Shown here: positions 31,738 through 42,066 of the stretch, piece by piece | Numbering within the stretch: position 1 is the first letter of the stretch | Layout: every line of letters begins with the position of its first letter | NCBI GenBank assembly: GCA_002358575.1 | Contig: DEPD01000136.1 | Span: forward strand, 34,187 to 98,186 | DNA length: 64,000 nucleotides | Source: Lachnospiraceae bacterium UBA3401 | GTDB lineage: Bacteria > Bacillota > Clostridia > Lachnospirales > Lachnospiraceae | Direction: 5' to 3' | Position numbers and translations under genes: made by a program | The notes under the pieces: model-generated | Databases searched by the model: none | What the model was told of the DNA's origin: nothing | Seen by the model: only the letters and a program-made list of their open reading frames with translations

Positions 31738-34158
31738 CTATGCTCTTAACTCAATGCCAAGTCCTTCCAGACCATTTAAAATTTTCTTCATAGCACTAGA
31801 CACATCGCTCTCCTCAAGTGTTCTATCCTTTGCCCGGAATGTAATTGCGTAGGCAACCGATTTATAACCTGACTTAATCTGACTTCCCTCATAAATGTCA
31901 AACAACTGATAATCTTCAAGAATTTTTCCGCCACGCTGCTCAATAACCTTCTCGATATCTCCCACCAAAATATTTTTTGGCACCACCATGCTAATATCAC
32001 GTGACACAGCAGGATATTTGGCAATACCCTCATATTTTCTGTCAAAAGAAGCATACGGAAGGATTTCTGGCATATCAAGCACTGCTATATATACCTTTGT
32101 ATCTATATCATAGTTATCTGTAACTTCTGGATGCACCTCTCCCAAATATCCAATTACAATCTCTTTATACTGAATCAAAGCCTGACGCCCTGGATGAAGG
32201 AATGATTTTCCTGCATTTGGATCATACGTGATCTTTTTCGTCATACCAACGCTTTCAAGAAACTCCTCCACAACACCTTTCATTGTAAAGAAATCACCCT
32301 CGCCATACATGCCAAGTGTAAACTGCATCCGCTCATCTGGATATTCTGCCACTGGAAGACTTTTAGGAATATAAATATTTCCCAACTCATACAAGCGTAC
32401 ATTTTTATTTCTGCGATTATAGTTCAGTGCCAGTGATGTCAAAATACCATTGAGAGAAATTGTTCGCATAATCGAGAAATCCTCGCCTAAAGGGTTGGAA
32501 ATTGTCACGGTCTGACGCAGCGGACTATCTGTTGGGATCAAAAGCTTGTCAAACACCTTCGGACTCTCAAATGAATAACACATTCCCTGTGAAAATCCAC
32601 AATACTCAGCAATATTCCTTGCCTTCTCCTCTATTCTTAACTTAAATGACAATTTTCCTGTCGTCGCCTCTCCTGTCGGAAGCGTTGTTGGAATCTTATC
32701 ATATCCATAAAATCTCGCAACTTCCTCCGCAATGTCTGCAAAACACGTAATATCTTGCCGGAAAGACGGCGCCGTAATCATGCCTGTGCTCTCATCATAT
32801 GCAAGCTCCAATCGCCGAAATATCTCTAGCATTTCCTCCTTTGCAATATTTGTACCAAGAAATCTATTAATTCGCTCTGGCTCAAATCGAATCTGCTTAA
32901 GCTCTGAAAAAGACTCTTTCACATCTACAATTCCACCGACAACCTCGCCGCATCCAAGCTCCTCAATCAACTGACATGCTCTGTTGATTGCCGCCTCTGC
33001 ATTTCTTGGGTCAAGCCCCTTCTCAAAAATACTGGAGGCGTCTGTTCGCAGTCCTACTCTTTTGGAGGACTTTCTAATATTCGCGCCATTAAAAGTGGCT
33101 GCTTCAAACAACACTGTCTGTACATCATCTGTAATCTTTGAGTTTTCACCGCCCATAATGCCCGCAAGACCGATTTCCTTCTCCGCATCACAGATCATTA
33201 GCATCTCAGAGTCAAGCTTTCTTATCTGTCCATCAAGAGTCTGAAATTCGTCGCCCTCCTTCGCGCGTCTTACAATAATCTTATTTCCAGCTACATTTTT
33301 TAAATCATATGCATGCATTGGCTGTCCATACTCCATCATGACATAGTTTGTGATATCAACTAAATTATTGATTGGACGAATACCACAAGCAGCAAGCCTT
33401 CTCTGCATCCATTCAGGAGATGGTGCAATCCGAATATTTTTACACACCCTTGCACAGAACCGTGTACAAAGATCTCTGTCCTTTATCTCCACAGAAATAT
33501 ATTGATTGACATCCTCGTTATTTTCTTTTACTTCCACAACTGGCGGCACAAATGGCTTTCTAAATGTAACTGCTGCCTCCCGTGCAATACCTAAAATGCT
33601 GTAGCAATCTACACGATTTGAAGTAACTTCATATTCCACCACAGTGTCATGAAGTCCAAGTGCCTCAATAGCATCCTCTCCTGGTGTTACTGGTTTCTGA
33701 AATACATAGACGCCATCTTCTGGTGCTTCTGGGTACATATCACGACTGGAACCAAGCTCTTCAATGGCACACATCATGCCGGCTGATTCAACACCACGCA
33801 GCTTCCCTGCCTTGATCTTAATACCGTTCTCCGGCAATGGACCGCCGTCATGTCCACCAGCTACCCTTCCGCCATCAAGAACTGTTGGAACATAATCCCC
33901 TTCCTTTAGGTTCTGCGCGCCAGTCACAATCTGCACAGTCTCTGCTCCCACATTGACCTGACAAATAATCAGCTTATCCGCGTCTGGGTGACGCTCTATT
34001 TTCTCAATATGTCCTACTACAATTTTTTCCAAATTCTTATCTAACCGCACGAATCCTTCTACTTTTGTCCCTGAAAGTGTCATGGCATCACAATATTCTT
34101 TGTCCTCACAGGAAAGCTCAGGTACATATGCCTTAATCCACGATAATGGTGTGTTCAT
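31738..34158 (-). CDS. pheT: Phenylalanyl-tRNA synthetase beta subunit
   Basis: An 806-residue bacterial PheT from ATG 34158 (MNTPLSWIKAYVPEL), behind GGAGGAG. Domains in order: EMAP-type tRNA-binding domain (about 40-150), B3/B4 domain with RVDCYSILGIAREAA, B5 domain (ERINRFLGTNIAKEEMLEIF), the core FARSRYG-like region with a catalytic-like fold, and a C-terminal FDX-ACB anticodon-binding domain (KYPAVSRDISMVVPKNI). It forms the alpha2-beta2 enzyme with PheS and edits mischarged Tyr. Translationally close to pheS (40-base gap). Confidence 0.97.
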   Translation of the reverse strand: MNTPLSWIKAYVPELSCEDKEYCDAMTLSGTKVEGFVRLDKNLEKIVVGHIEKIERHPDADKLIICQVNVGAETVQIVTGAQNLKEGDYVPTVLDGGRVAGGHDGGPLPENGIKIKAGKLRGVESAGMMCAIEELGSSRDMYPEAPEDGVYVFQKPVTPGEDAIEALGLHDTVVEYEVTSNRVDCYSILGIAREAAVTFRKPFVPPVVEVKENNEDVNQYISVEIKDRDLCTRFCARVCKNIRIAPSPEWMQRRLAACGIRPINNLVDITNYVMMEYGQPMHAYDLKNVAGNKIIVRRAKEGDEFQTLDGQIRKLDSEMLMICDAEKEIGLAGIMGGENSKITDDVQTVLFEAATFNGANIRKSSKRVGLRTDASSIFEKGLDPRNAEAAINRACQLIEELGCGEVVGGIVDVKESFSELKQIRFEPERINRFLGTNIAKEEMLEIFRRLELAYDESTGMITAPSFRQDITCFADIAEEVARFYGYDKIPTTLPTGEATTGKLSFKLRIEEKARNIAEYCGFSQGMCYSFESPKVFDKLLIPTDSPLRQTVTISNPLGEDFSIMRTISLNGILTSLALNYNRRNKNVRLYELGNIYIPKSLPVAEYPDERMQFTLGMYGEGDFFTMKGVVEEFLESVGMTKKITYDPNAGKSFLHPGRQALIQYKEIVIGYLGEVHPEVTDNYDIDTKVYIAVLDMPEILPYASFDRKYEGIAKYPAVSRDISMVVPKNILVGDIEKVIEQRGGKILEDYQLFDIYEGSQIKSGYKSVAYAITFRAKDRTLEESDVSSAMKKILNGLEGLGIELRA

Positions 34159-34210
34159 TTTCTCCTCCAATCTATGACACTTGTGTCATTTTTCCAACTA
34201 TTTTCCATTA

Positions 34211-35230
34211 TTAGAATTGTTTTAAGAATCGAATATCATTTTCATACAAAAGCCGCATATCATCTATCTCATACTTTAAAAGTGCAATTCTCTCCAAACC
34301 GACACCGAATGCAAAACCCGTATATTCCTCTGGGTCAATATTGCACATCTTCAATACCTTGGGATGAACCATACCGCAGCCAAGAATCTCTATCCAACCC
34401 TCACCTTTACAGAAACGACATCCACTTCCACCGCACTTAAAACATGATACATCCATCTCAGCGGACGGCTCTGTAAACGGAAAATGATGTGGTCTGAACT
34501 TTACTTTTGTATCCTCGCCAAACAACTCCTTCGCAAACTCCGCAAGTGTTCCCTTCAAATCAGCAAATGTAATATTCTTGTCAATCACAAGTCCCTCAAT
34601 CTGATGGAAAGATGGCGAGTGTGTCGCGTCCACCTCATCCGCACGGAACACACGCCCTGGTGCAATCATCCGGATTGGCAGCTTTCCTTTTTCCATCTCG
34701 TGAACTTGTACACCTGAAGTCTGCGTCCGCAACAAAATATCATTGTTGATATAAAAAGTATCCTGCTCATCTTTTGCTGGGTGATCTGCAGGAATATTTA
34801 AAGCCTCGAAATTATAGTAATCCTTCTCTACCTCAGGTCCTTCCACAACCTCATAACCCATTCCAATAAAAATACGCTCTACTTCTTCCAACGCAATCGT
34901 ATTCGGGTGGCGATGCCCCACACTATTTTTCTGCGCAGGCAACGTTACGTCAATCACTTCCGCTTTCATCCGCGCTTCACGAATTTTCCGTTCCATATTA
35001 GTCTTTGCGTCATCAAGCACCCGCTCAATCTCCGCCCTAGCTTCATTCACTAGCTGTCCGACTTTTGGTCTATCCTCCGGTGTCACATCTTTCATGCCCT
35101 TCAAAACAGCAGTAAGCTCACCTTTCTTTCCCAAAAAATTAATGCGAACATCATTTAATCTGTCCAGCGCTTCACTCTCGTTGATCTGACGAATTGCCTC
35201 CGCCTTGATCTGCTCTAATCTCTCTTTCAT
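34211..35230 (-). CDS. pheS: Phenylalanyl-tRNA synthetase alpha subunit
   Basis: A 339-residue class II synthetase subunit that charges tRNA-Phe. The N-terminal coiled coil (1-85) is followed by the catalytic core: GHRHPNTIALEEVERIFIGM, DTFYINNDILLRTQTSGVQV, FRADEVDATHSPSFHQIEGL (motif 2 region), EPSAEMDVSCFKCGGSGCRF and GFAFGVGLERIALLKY (motif 3). First gene of the operon, controlled by the T-box upstream. Confidence 0.98.
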   Translation of the reverse strand: MKERLEQIKAEAIRQINESEALDRLNDVRINFLGKKGELTAVLKGMKDVTPEDRPKVGQLVNEARAEIERVLDDAKTNMERKIREARMKAEVIDVTLPAQKNSVGHRHPNTIALEEVERIFIGMGYEVVEGPEVEKDYYNFEALNIPADHPAKDEQDTFYINNDILLRTQTSGVQVHEMEKGKLPIRMIAPGRVFRADEVDATHSPSFHQIEGLVIDKNITFADLKGTLAEFAKELFGEDTKVKFRPHHFPFTEPSAEMDVSCFKCGGSGCRFCKGEGWIEILGCGMVHPKVLKMCNIDPEEYTGFAFGVGLERIALLKYEIDDMRLLYENDIRFLKQF

Positions 35231-35270
35231 GTTCGTTCTCCTTTACTATGATTAAAAACTGAACTAATGC

Positions 35271-35598
35271 AAAAAGTCCCCTGTAGAATACTCTACAAGG
35301 GACGAATTAACCGCGGTACCACCCAAGTTTCTAAAACAAACAGGCATACACCTGCCCACTGTGTTCGTTGTCGCACGCACACATGCATAGACGCTCAAAA
35401 GACGTAACGTGTCATTCCGTCTTCTCCTACTATTTTGTCCGTTCACAAATACACAGCCAACAAAACTTCAAAGAAGCTGCTCCAGTGGGAAATTCGACAT
35501 CATATCTGAACTGGGGAAGCTTTCAGCCGGTGACTTCCGATCTCTGACAGAAAATATGATGCTACATAGCACCTTCGTTGCATTTTTCTAAATTTATA
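35271..35598 (-). ncRNA. T-box leader of pheS (Phe)
   Basis: On the minus strand the T-box sequence TTGGGTGGTACCGCGG covers 35311-35326 and is followed by an intrinsic terminator (GTCCC...GGGAC stem at 35276-35303 with a T5 run). The stem I region further upstream holds a probable UUC specifier within GTCGAATTTCCC, near 35497. Uncharged tRNA-Phe binds the leader and prevents termination, so the operon rises when Phe-tRNA is short. Confidence 0.93.
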
Positions 35599-35604
35599 AA
35601 AACT

Positions 35605-35633
35605 ATCATAGGTTATCCCTGGAAAAATGTCAA
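35605..35633 (-). promoter_or_regulatory. pheST operon promoter
   Basis: TTGACA (35628-35633), 17-base spacer, TATGAT (35605-35610), immediately upstream of the T-box leader. Near-consensus vegetative promoter. Confidence 0.85.
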
Positions 35634-35665
35634 GCAAAATTTTTGCAAAATTATGATTCATTCTC

Positions 35666-36544
35666 CTACTTTAATCTACTGTATAAAATCTCCATCTTTC
35701 CGCAATCCGTTGTAATCTCAAGGATAACACTGTTGATAATATTATAATCTGTCTCATTATACTCGTGGACATACAAATCACTCTTAAACTGAATACTGTT
35801 CTTACTGCTCTCTTCCATTGCACTCATGGCATAAGACGTAATAATATTCCCAATTTCCATCAATGCGGATTTTTCAATCTCATCCAGAAAATCTAAATGT
35901 GGCAATGACATGCCACTGATTTTGTTATACAAAGTTTCAGCAAGTTTATCGGACATTCCATATAAAAACAGATGCCTATTCTCCCCTTCTGCAACGGCCC
36001 GAACAATAACTGCACCCTCCACATTTCCCTTATAGATACAACTTTTCACACCGCGTATTGGAATATTATACATTTCATTCAGAAGTTTGTGTGCCACAAT
36101 CTCAATTAAATTTTCGATATTTGCAAATGACTCTATACTCTGAAGTGGTATATTCTTTAAAATTTTTCGGTCACAGACACAGACATGATTCACCAGCCAG
36201 GCAAGCATCGTTCCAATAAAACTTTTTAAAGTCTTTGCCGAAAAATCTTTGCTGAGCAGCTCCTTATACACTTGAATTGTATTCTTAAAATCGGTATGTA
36301 TCTTGACGTGTTGCGCATAACTTACATACTTCCTATCCCGCTGTAACTCCTGCTCCGTGTCGAAATGAAACACAGTATAATCCACTAAAAAATCAATAAT
36401 TTCCATGCACTTTTGCTGGTTGCTATTTCGATTGCCACTCTTTGCAATTTCTAATAACTGTTCGATTTTGTCAAACAATTGTTTATGCTGCTCATCAATT
36501 TTATCAATGCCGACTTTGTATTCCTCTTTCCATAAAACTGCCAT
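35666..36544 (-). CDS. Bacteriohemerythrin-CheX-like fusion
   Basis: Residues 1-130 are a bacteriohemerythrin. All seven di-iron ligands are present at the usual spacing: H20 (GIDKIDEQHKQLF), H60 and E64 (FHFDTEQEL), H79 and H83 (QHVKIHTDF), H120 and D125 (WLVNHVCVCD). The C-terminal half contains SALMEIGNII, the SxxxExxN signature (E230, N233) of the CheC/CheX/FliY phosphatases that remove phosphate from CheY. Hemerythrins bind oxygen; the fusion suggests oxygen-sensitive control of a response regulator. No flagellar genes are near, so the target is unknown. Confidence 0.8.
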   Translation of the reverse strand: MAVLWKEEYKVGIDKIDEQHKQLFDKIEQLLEIAKSGNRNSNQQKCMEIIDFLVDYTVFHFDTEQELQRDRKYVSYAQHVKIHTDFKNTIQVYKELLSKDFSAKTLKSFIGTMLAWLVNHVCVCDRKILKNIPLQSIESFANIENLIEIVAHKLLNEMYNIPIRGVKSCIYKGNVEGAVIVRAVAEGENRHLFLYGMSDKLAETLYNKISGMSLPHLDFLDEIEKSALMEIGNIITSYAMSAMEESSKNSIQFKSDLYVHEYNETDYNIINSVILEITTDCGKMEILYSRLK

Positions 36545-36619
36545 AGTTTTTATCCCCTTTTCCTCGAATTTATACTTTGATATTTTATTCTCATATTATA
36601 GCATTCCCTGGAAAATTTA

Positions 36620-37075
36620 TCAAGCAGATAAGTGTTTCCTGTAAACTCTGGAAAGCTCGCCATGTATATCATTCATTGTCTGATAAAACGCAAAACCATA
36701 CTTCTCATATAATCCAGTATGATCTGTTGATATATAAATTGTTTGTATATTTTCTGCTTTTGCAATTTTCTCAATTTCTGAAAATAGTTTACCAACATAG
36801 CGATGACCTCTATACTCTGGAAAAGTATATACGAATCCAATCCATGGAGTCAAATCTGTTGGCTGAATATCATCCTTTTCAGCAAATGTGCAAAATGAAA
36901 TTAGTTTCTCTCCCTCTGTAAGCATCAATACTCTTGCATTTTCGCCCACAGCTTCCTGAAGCTTATTTTCATTCAGCAATTGATATAGATATTGACCAGC
37001 TATCCAGTCACTTTTCTTTATTTGACACAGCCAATATTCTTGCTGGTCACTATGAAAATATTCAATAATCTGCAT
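36620..37075 (-). CDS. GNAT acetyltransferase
   Basis: ATG 37075 (MQIIEYFHSDQ) follows GGGAGA; the open frame upstream is not needed. The 151-residue protein has the GNAT acetyl-CoA loop FPEYRGHRYVGKLFSEIEKI (about 89-108) and a final GLYEKYGFAFYQTMND. The small-molecule or protein substrate is unknown. Confidence 0.85.
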   Translation of the reverse strand: MQIIEYFHSDQQEYWLCQIKKSDWIAGQYLYQLLNENKLQEAVGENARVLMLTEGEKLISFCTFAEKDDIQPTDLTPWIGFVYTFPEYRGHRYVGKLFSEIEKIAKAENIQTIYISTDHTGLYEKYGFAFYQTMNDIHGELSRVYRKHLSA

Positions 37076-37104
37076 ATAAATTTCTCCCATGATAGTTTAA
37101 ATTT

Positions 37105-37265
37105 TCGTTACTATTCACGGCCTAGGAGCCGCTCATAGTAACGATTCGAGGCGATATTTAGAGTTTTGCTTCGCAAAAATCGCCCATTTTGCAAAGCAAA
37201 ATTTTCACTCCTGAATCATATTCTCACGGAATGCGCAGTTCAGCGCATTCCTGACCCGTGAAAAG
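37105..37265. repeat. Intergenic stem-loop repeat (copy 1)
   Basis: First part: GTTACTAT pairs with ATAGTAAC, and GGCGAT with ATCGCC around a TTTTGCTTCGCAAAA hairpin. Second part: CACGGAATGCGC...GCGCATTCC hairpin (37228-37251). Shares the first part with 54960-55040 and the second with 43168 and 51938. No gene in 37090-37370. Confidence 0.75.
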
Positions 37266-37369
37266 CAACAAAATTTCTTAATTTCATCTTGTCTTCAACG
37301 TACTCAAAAGCTAAAGAACTGTAAAAAACAACTCATTTTTATACTTTGAGTAACACGAAACTTATCTTT

Positions 37370-37927
37370 TCAATTGCCATACTCTGATTTTAACAATGCA
37401 TAATAACAAGCATCACATATCCCTTGATTATTCCAATCAGAACTGCGCAGTGTACCTTCATATTGCATTCCACATTTTTTCATAACACTTCCTGAATTCG
37501 GATTTCTTGGGTCATGTCTTGCCTCAATCCGATTTATACCAACCACATTAAAAAGAAAATCCATCACCGCCTTTAACGCTTCCGACATTATTCCTTGATG
37601 CCACCACTTTCTGCCAATACAATAGCCAATATGTGCTGTAGCACTTTTTTCTTTCTTATCGACGACAGTAATGCTGCCAATCGGCTCATTCCCATTTTCT
37701 TTCAATACAATAGCCCATTGATAAAACTGTTCCTCTGCATAAGAATTTATCCAATCCTTTATTACATATTGGGTTACTTCTAAATTTGCATGTATTGGCC
37801 AAGTTAGATATTTTGTGACCTCAGCGTCCGATGCCCAGTTCCGATACATCGCCGCAGCATCTTCTATCACAAATCTTCTCAAAATTAATCTATCCGTTTG
37901 TAATCGCTGTGTTCCACAGTGGTTCAT
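37370..37927 (-). CDS. RimJ/RimL-type GNAT acetyltransferase
   Basis: ATG 37927 (MNHCGTQRLQTDRLILRR) is 8 bases after AGGAGG. The 185-residue protein has the family marks LQTDRLILRRFVIEDAAAMY, HIGYCIGRKWWHQGIMSEAL (acetyl-CoA loop) and NRIEARHDPRNPNSGSVMKK. Such enzymes acetylate ribosomal protein N-termini or small amines. Exact substrate not predictable. Confidence 0.88.
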   Translation of the reverse strand: MNHCGTQRLQTDRLILRRFVIEDAAAMYRNWASDAEVTKYLTWPIHANLEVTQYVIKDWINSYAEEQFYQWAIVLKENGNEPIGSITVVDKKEKSATAHIGYCIGRKWWHQGIMSEALKAVMDFLFNVVGINRIEARHDPRNPNSGSVMKKCGMQYEGTLRSSDWNNQGICDACYYALLKSEYGN

Positions 37928-37998
37928 AAGTAATACCTCCTTTATTCTAATAATCTTTCGCAGCATCCATTGCAGAAAGATTTATGACAGTTTTATTT

Positions 37999-39126
37999 CT
38001 ATCCTGCTAGACCGCCTACATGAATACTATATTTTATATCTATTTGGTCTGGTTCCTGTATCGTAGTCTCCGCGTCAATAAACAGTTCGATACTGTGGTA
38101 TGCAAAAAAATCTGGTTCCGTACCAAGGAAAAAATGTATGCTTGATATTTCAGGCGTATCGCCATCTATTGTTATACTTTGTATATACAGGCACTTCAAG
38201 AAGATATCCTCTGTTATTGGATAGGGAAACATCTCTCCGTCGTCTACTTCATAGTAAGTTTTGCCATCTTCACCAAGGACTTCCCACCCTTGCATCCAGT
38301 CTCTTGCCAATTCCGCCATGTCCGCATCTAATAATTCCTTTTGAATTTCCTTTTCATGGTCCTCAATCCACAGGATATGTGTATTTAACTGAGTAATAAA
38401 CGCTTGCAGTGTCCACTTTTCGTTTTTAGGATTCTTTTGAAAATTGGCATATAGCGTCGTTGTCACGCCCCAAAGTTTAATTTCTCGCTCACAAAAATAC
38501 TGTCCATTTTTATCCTGATGAAAATTTTTGGTTGTGATAGTATTCTTTGTCAAATCACTTTTGCGTTTTTTGCGCTCTTTCAGCTCCCGTTGAAACTGCT
38601 TTCGTTTCATCTCCTGTTTAAACTGCTGTTCTTTTAAATAGAGTTGATGACTTTCTACTAGAAATTCAAAATAATACCGCTCCAACACGTTCACCGCCAA
38701 TCCTCTTGTATAATAAGAGTGTGCGGCGGAGGAAAGCTGCTGTTCAATAACAACATAGCTTCCGGCGATCATAGAATTTCCTTCCTCTGGCAAAATAAAA
38801 AATACATTGTCTGCACCTACGATTTGTTTCACATGATAATTAGGCGGTAGTGGAAATGCTCTGTGTTCTACTGCTAAAATTCTATCGTGTTCTTCAGGTT
38901 TCAAGTCATGAGGAATTAGATATAACATTTCAATTTTTTGTTTTTCTCCACAGTTTTCTTCTCGCGGACTACCGTCCGCAAGGTATTCTGACATCATCAT
39001 TCCTGTTTCAGAAAGATATGCCCATCCTTCTCCAACAACAATCATATTCCCATCTTCATCAGTGCCTACAATTTGTTCTATATCTCTTAAATTTCTGGTT
39101 TCTACCAACTTCCGCACAAAATCCAT
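37999..39126 (-). CDS. DUF2262-like hypothetical protein
   Basis: ATG 39126 (MDFVRKLVETRNLRDIEQIV) follows TAGGA and is preferred over one 24 bases upstream. Of the 375 residues, the first 150 are mixed, 150-195 are a basic coiled coil (EMKRKQFQRELKERKKRKSD), and the last 180 (YFCEREIKLWGVTTTLYANF, WIEDHEKEIQKELLDADMAE) look like the DUF2262 domain. No known function; it overlaps the next broken gene's end slightly. Confidence 0.6.
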   Translation of the reverse strand: MDFVRKLVETRNLRDIEQIVGTDEDGNMIVVGEGWAYLSETGMMMSEYLADGSPREENCGEKQKIEMLYLIPHDLKPEEHDRILAVEHRAFPLPPNYHVKQIVGADNVFFILPEEGNSMIAGSYVVIEQQLSSAAHSYYTRGLAVNVLERYYFEFLVESHQLYLKEQQFKQEMKRKQFQRELKERKKRKSDLTKNTITTKNFHQDKNGQYFCEREIKLWGVTTTLYANFQKNPKNEKWTLQAFITQLNTHILWIEDHEKEIQKELLDADMAELARDWMQGWEVLGEDGKTYYEVDDGEMFPYPITEDIFLKCLYIQSITIDGDTPEISSIHFFLGTEPDFFAYHSIELFIDAETTIQEPDQIDIKYSIHVGGLAG

Positions 39127-39134
39127 ATTCGTTC

Positions 39135-40833
39135 CTACCCTATCAGACATTCTTTTCCCTGAAATACAATACCATATTTTTTAATACGTTCCAGCGCGAA
39201 TCCCTCTGCTATCAGTCCGGCTTCATATTGTTCCTCTTCAATCTGTTGGAGCGCATTTGCAAGTGTCTGTTTCAAATCATCCTCTTTTCTAGGCTTGTAT
39301 ACTTTAAATTCTATAATGTATGCATAGTCATTCTCTCTATTTTGTGGCTTCAACATAATATCATAGCGGTCAAATCCACTTTCTCTGTTGGATTGAATCG
39401 TAAATCTTCCCGCCAAATCCACAATTAATCCCAACACAAATCCATGATAGAACCGCTCAGGCGCATCCTTTGACGACGCACTTTTCGACACATCAAAATT
39501 AGAAAAACTAACAAGCGCAATGTCATTCATAAACTCATTCATAGAATCCACATCATTCATCAACAGTGCCTTGACAAAATCATTATATGGAATACTTGCA
39601 TTATTCTTAAACCAATTATTCACCATATTCTCAAACATAATAGATACTTCTAAATTTGTGAGTGTTAGAGTATATACTACATTTTTACGTTCACCCACAA
39701 CCTCCATATCAAGAATCTTTAAATACCCTGTCGCAAGCAGCAAACTCCATACTGCATTTGTATTGTCTACAAGCTGGTTAAAAACAATCTTCTCATCAAT
39801 CATAGCCTTAAAACTACCACCCTTTATAAGAGTCTCCATTGTTTTTTGAGTTCTACTTTTCCTGTTCGTATCAGGGAATTTATAAGACCATTTGAACTTG
39901 TATTTGCCCAATATGCACTGTACTTCCCTTTTCTTTTAATAAAAGATGTAATCGACCAAGGATTATAGATATCAGTGCATTTTCCAAATGTAAATCCGTC
40001 ATACCAATGTTTTACATTCTCCTTCTCCTTTCCAAGTCCCACATCTTCAAGCGCTTGAAACACTTCTTCCTCTGTAAAGCCAAAAGAAAGTGCATATTCA
40101 TTGGATGTTGTTGTCACCACATCTAAATTATTTAAATCAGAAAAAATACTTTCTTTTGAAATTCTTGTAATTCCTGTGATAATTCCACGATATAAATGTG
40201 AATTTGTCTTGAACGTATTGTCAAAAAAGCTTCGGAAAAATGCAACTGCCTCATCCCAATAATCCCCAAGCCACGCCTCCTGCATGGGAGTATCATACTC
40301 ATCTAACAGCACAATCACTTTTTTTCCATAATATTTTTCAAGATAAATACATAGCGAATGAATCGCTGTCTGCGCCTTGAAATCTTCCATTTTTTCGTTT
40401 ACCGCCACAAAGGATTCTCTATCACTCTCGTCAAATTTATCTGACTTCATAATCTCCTTATACATTCCATAAAGGTTCGTAATAACAAACTCTACTAAGG
40501 CTTTCATATCCTGAATATTATTCGCCTTTACACCCGCTAAACTGAAAAATATCACAGGATATGTTCCTTGAATCTGTCTATACTTTTCCTCATTCCAGAT
40601 AGCAAGCCCTTTAAACAAATCGCTTCTGTCTGCATATTTGTTTGAAAAAAACACTCCAACATACTCATATTCAGTGTTTTTCCAAATCTCCGTGGACGTG
40701 TGATAAGTGTTACATCAGATCCATTTCCCCACCACTCTTTAATAAATCTCGTTTTGTCTATATATAAAAAATCCTGCTCTCTAAGTCTGTCAAATCGCTG
40801 TGCACCGATATTTACAATCGTATTACTATCCAT
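39135..40833 (-). pseudogene. AAA-ATPase/PD-(D/E)XK (DUF1703) gene with two frameshifts
   Basis: Three frames together form one protein of about 565 residues. Part 1 (to 40552) has IGAQRFDRLREQDFLYIDKT and RPRRFGKTLNMSMLECFF; part 2 has IVLLDEYDTPMQEAW; part 3 has YAYIIEFKVYKPRKEDDLKQ, the nuclease motif. These are the AAA_14-like and DUF1703 parts of a common gut-bacterial family. The breaks fall in a T7 run (about 40644-40650; eight would restore the frame) and an A6 run (about 39841-39846; seven would restore it). Confidence 0.85.
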
Positions 40834-40860
40834 ATTCACACCTCCCCACAAAAAATCCTT

Positions 40861-42066
40861 TTATATTTTACACTCTTTTTCTTTCCGATACAATTCTCCA
40901 AAATAATTATTCGTTGCTAACAGCTCCTCAAAAGTGCCACTTCCAACAATTCTTCCCTCTTTAAACACAAAAATTTTGTCAAAACCACTAATGAACGTTA
41001 GGCGATGAGCAATCGCAATCACAGTGGCATTTTTCACTTGTGTCAAAACGTTTTTCATAACAATACTTTCTGTTACATTATCTAACGCGGATGTTGCCTC
41101 ATCCAAAACAACAATCTCAGCGTGGTCAAACCACAATCTCGCCAGTGCCAGCCGCTGTTTTTCACCACCGGATAAACAAGTTCCTTTCTCCCCAATTCTA
41201 GTATCAATCCCATTATCCAGAGAAGTTATCATTGGTAATAACTGTGTCGCTTCAAGACTTACATGAATCTCAGCATCCAAAACTTCTTTGTCAAAAACAA
41301 GATTTTCTCTGATTGTACCATCAAAGACAGGGGTATCCTGCGATAAATAAGACACTTTTTTATAAAATGATTCCAAGGAAAAATCTTTTAGCGATCTATT
41401 ATCAAAAAGAATCTCCCCTGATTTATATTTGAGTAACCCAATTAGCACTTTTACCAATGTCGATTTTCCAGAATCCGATTCTCCGACAAAAGCTACTTTC
41501 TCTCCCTTTTTAATTGTTAGGTTTATCTGATGCAATATTTTCTTGCAATCACCAGAAAATGCTTCGCAAGAATTGATATCTTGTGATATTTGAATCAGTT
41601 TCGGCTGCGGAGAGTTCATATTACAAATATTTTTATTTTCATAGTGAAATGATAAATTTTCAATCCGAATTTCTTTTGAAAACGTATCAAAAGCAGCGCC
41701 TTTCTGAAGCTGCATATCCCCTTTCAAGTCCAACAGCCCCACAAATCGCAACCATGCTGTTTTGTTCAATTTATATTGAATATTTATGCATGGAAAAACA
41801 GTTCTTTGTCTGTCGGCGCAGTCGTTGCGCTTATCACATTGATTGACAATGCCTACACGCCGATTGCAATTTTTAATGTCATAAATCAAAATCCCAATAT
41901 CCAGACAAGCGACCAGCAATGCAAATATTGTAAAAAATGCTTCATGTATCATAGTCATTTTAACTTTTGATGCCACAATCGTTCTCTTGGTGCTAGAAGC
42001 CCTTTTTATCTCGTTTGGAAATTGATGTCTTATGCGAAAAACAGGCATTTCCATAAAACCGCGCAC
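40861..42066 (-). pseudogene. ABC exporter fragment with 105-bp inversion
   Basis: The last 240 residues are a complete ABC ATPase: Walker A GESDSGKST, SQDTPVFDGTIRENL, signature LSGGEKQRLALARL, Walker B EIVVLDEATSAL and a His switch IAIAHRLTF. Only the last part of the membrane domain remains upstream (ASKVKMTMIHEAFFTIFALL). The stretch DIKNCNRRVGIVNQCDKRND is nonsense for this family. The opposite strand of the same bases (41782-41886) encodes SLSVGAVVALITLIDNAYTP, the missing membrane segment, in frame with both flanks. The N-terminal half is lost at the junction with the VOC fragment near 42066. Confidence 0.8.
41782..41886. repeat. Inverted segment bounded by ATTTATG / CATAAAT
   Basis: A 7-bp inverted repeat (41782-41788 and 41880-41886) frames 91 bases. 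Reversing those 91 bases joins ILIY to AWKNSSLSVGAVV... and ends IFNVINIQYKLNKTAW without any frame change. Confidence 0.75.

Noticed and set aside
35264..35446. A 60-codon minus-strand frame over the T-box
   Set aside because: It lies across the T-box and its terminator, which explain the sequence better, and it has no ribosome site.
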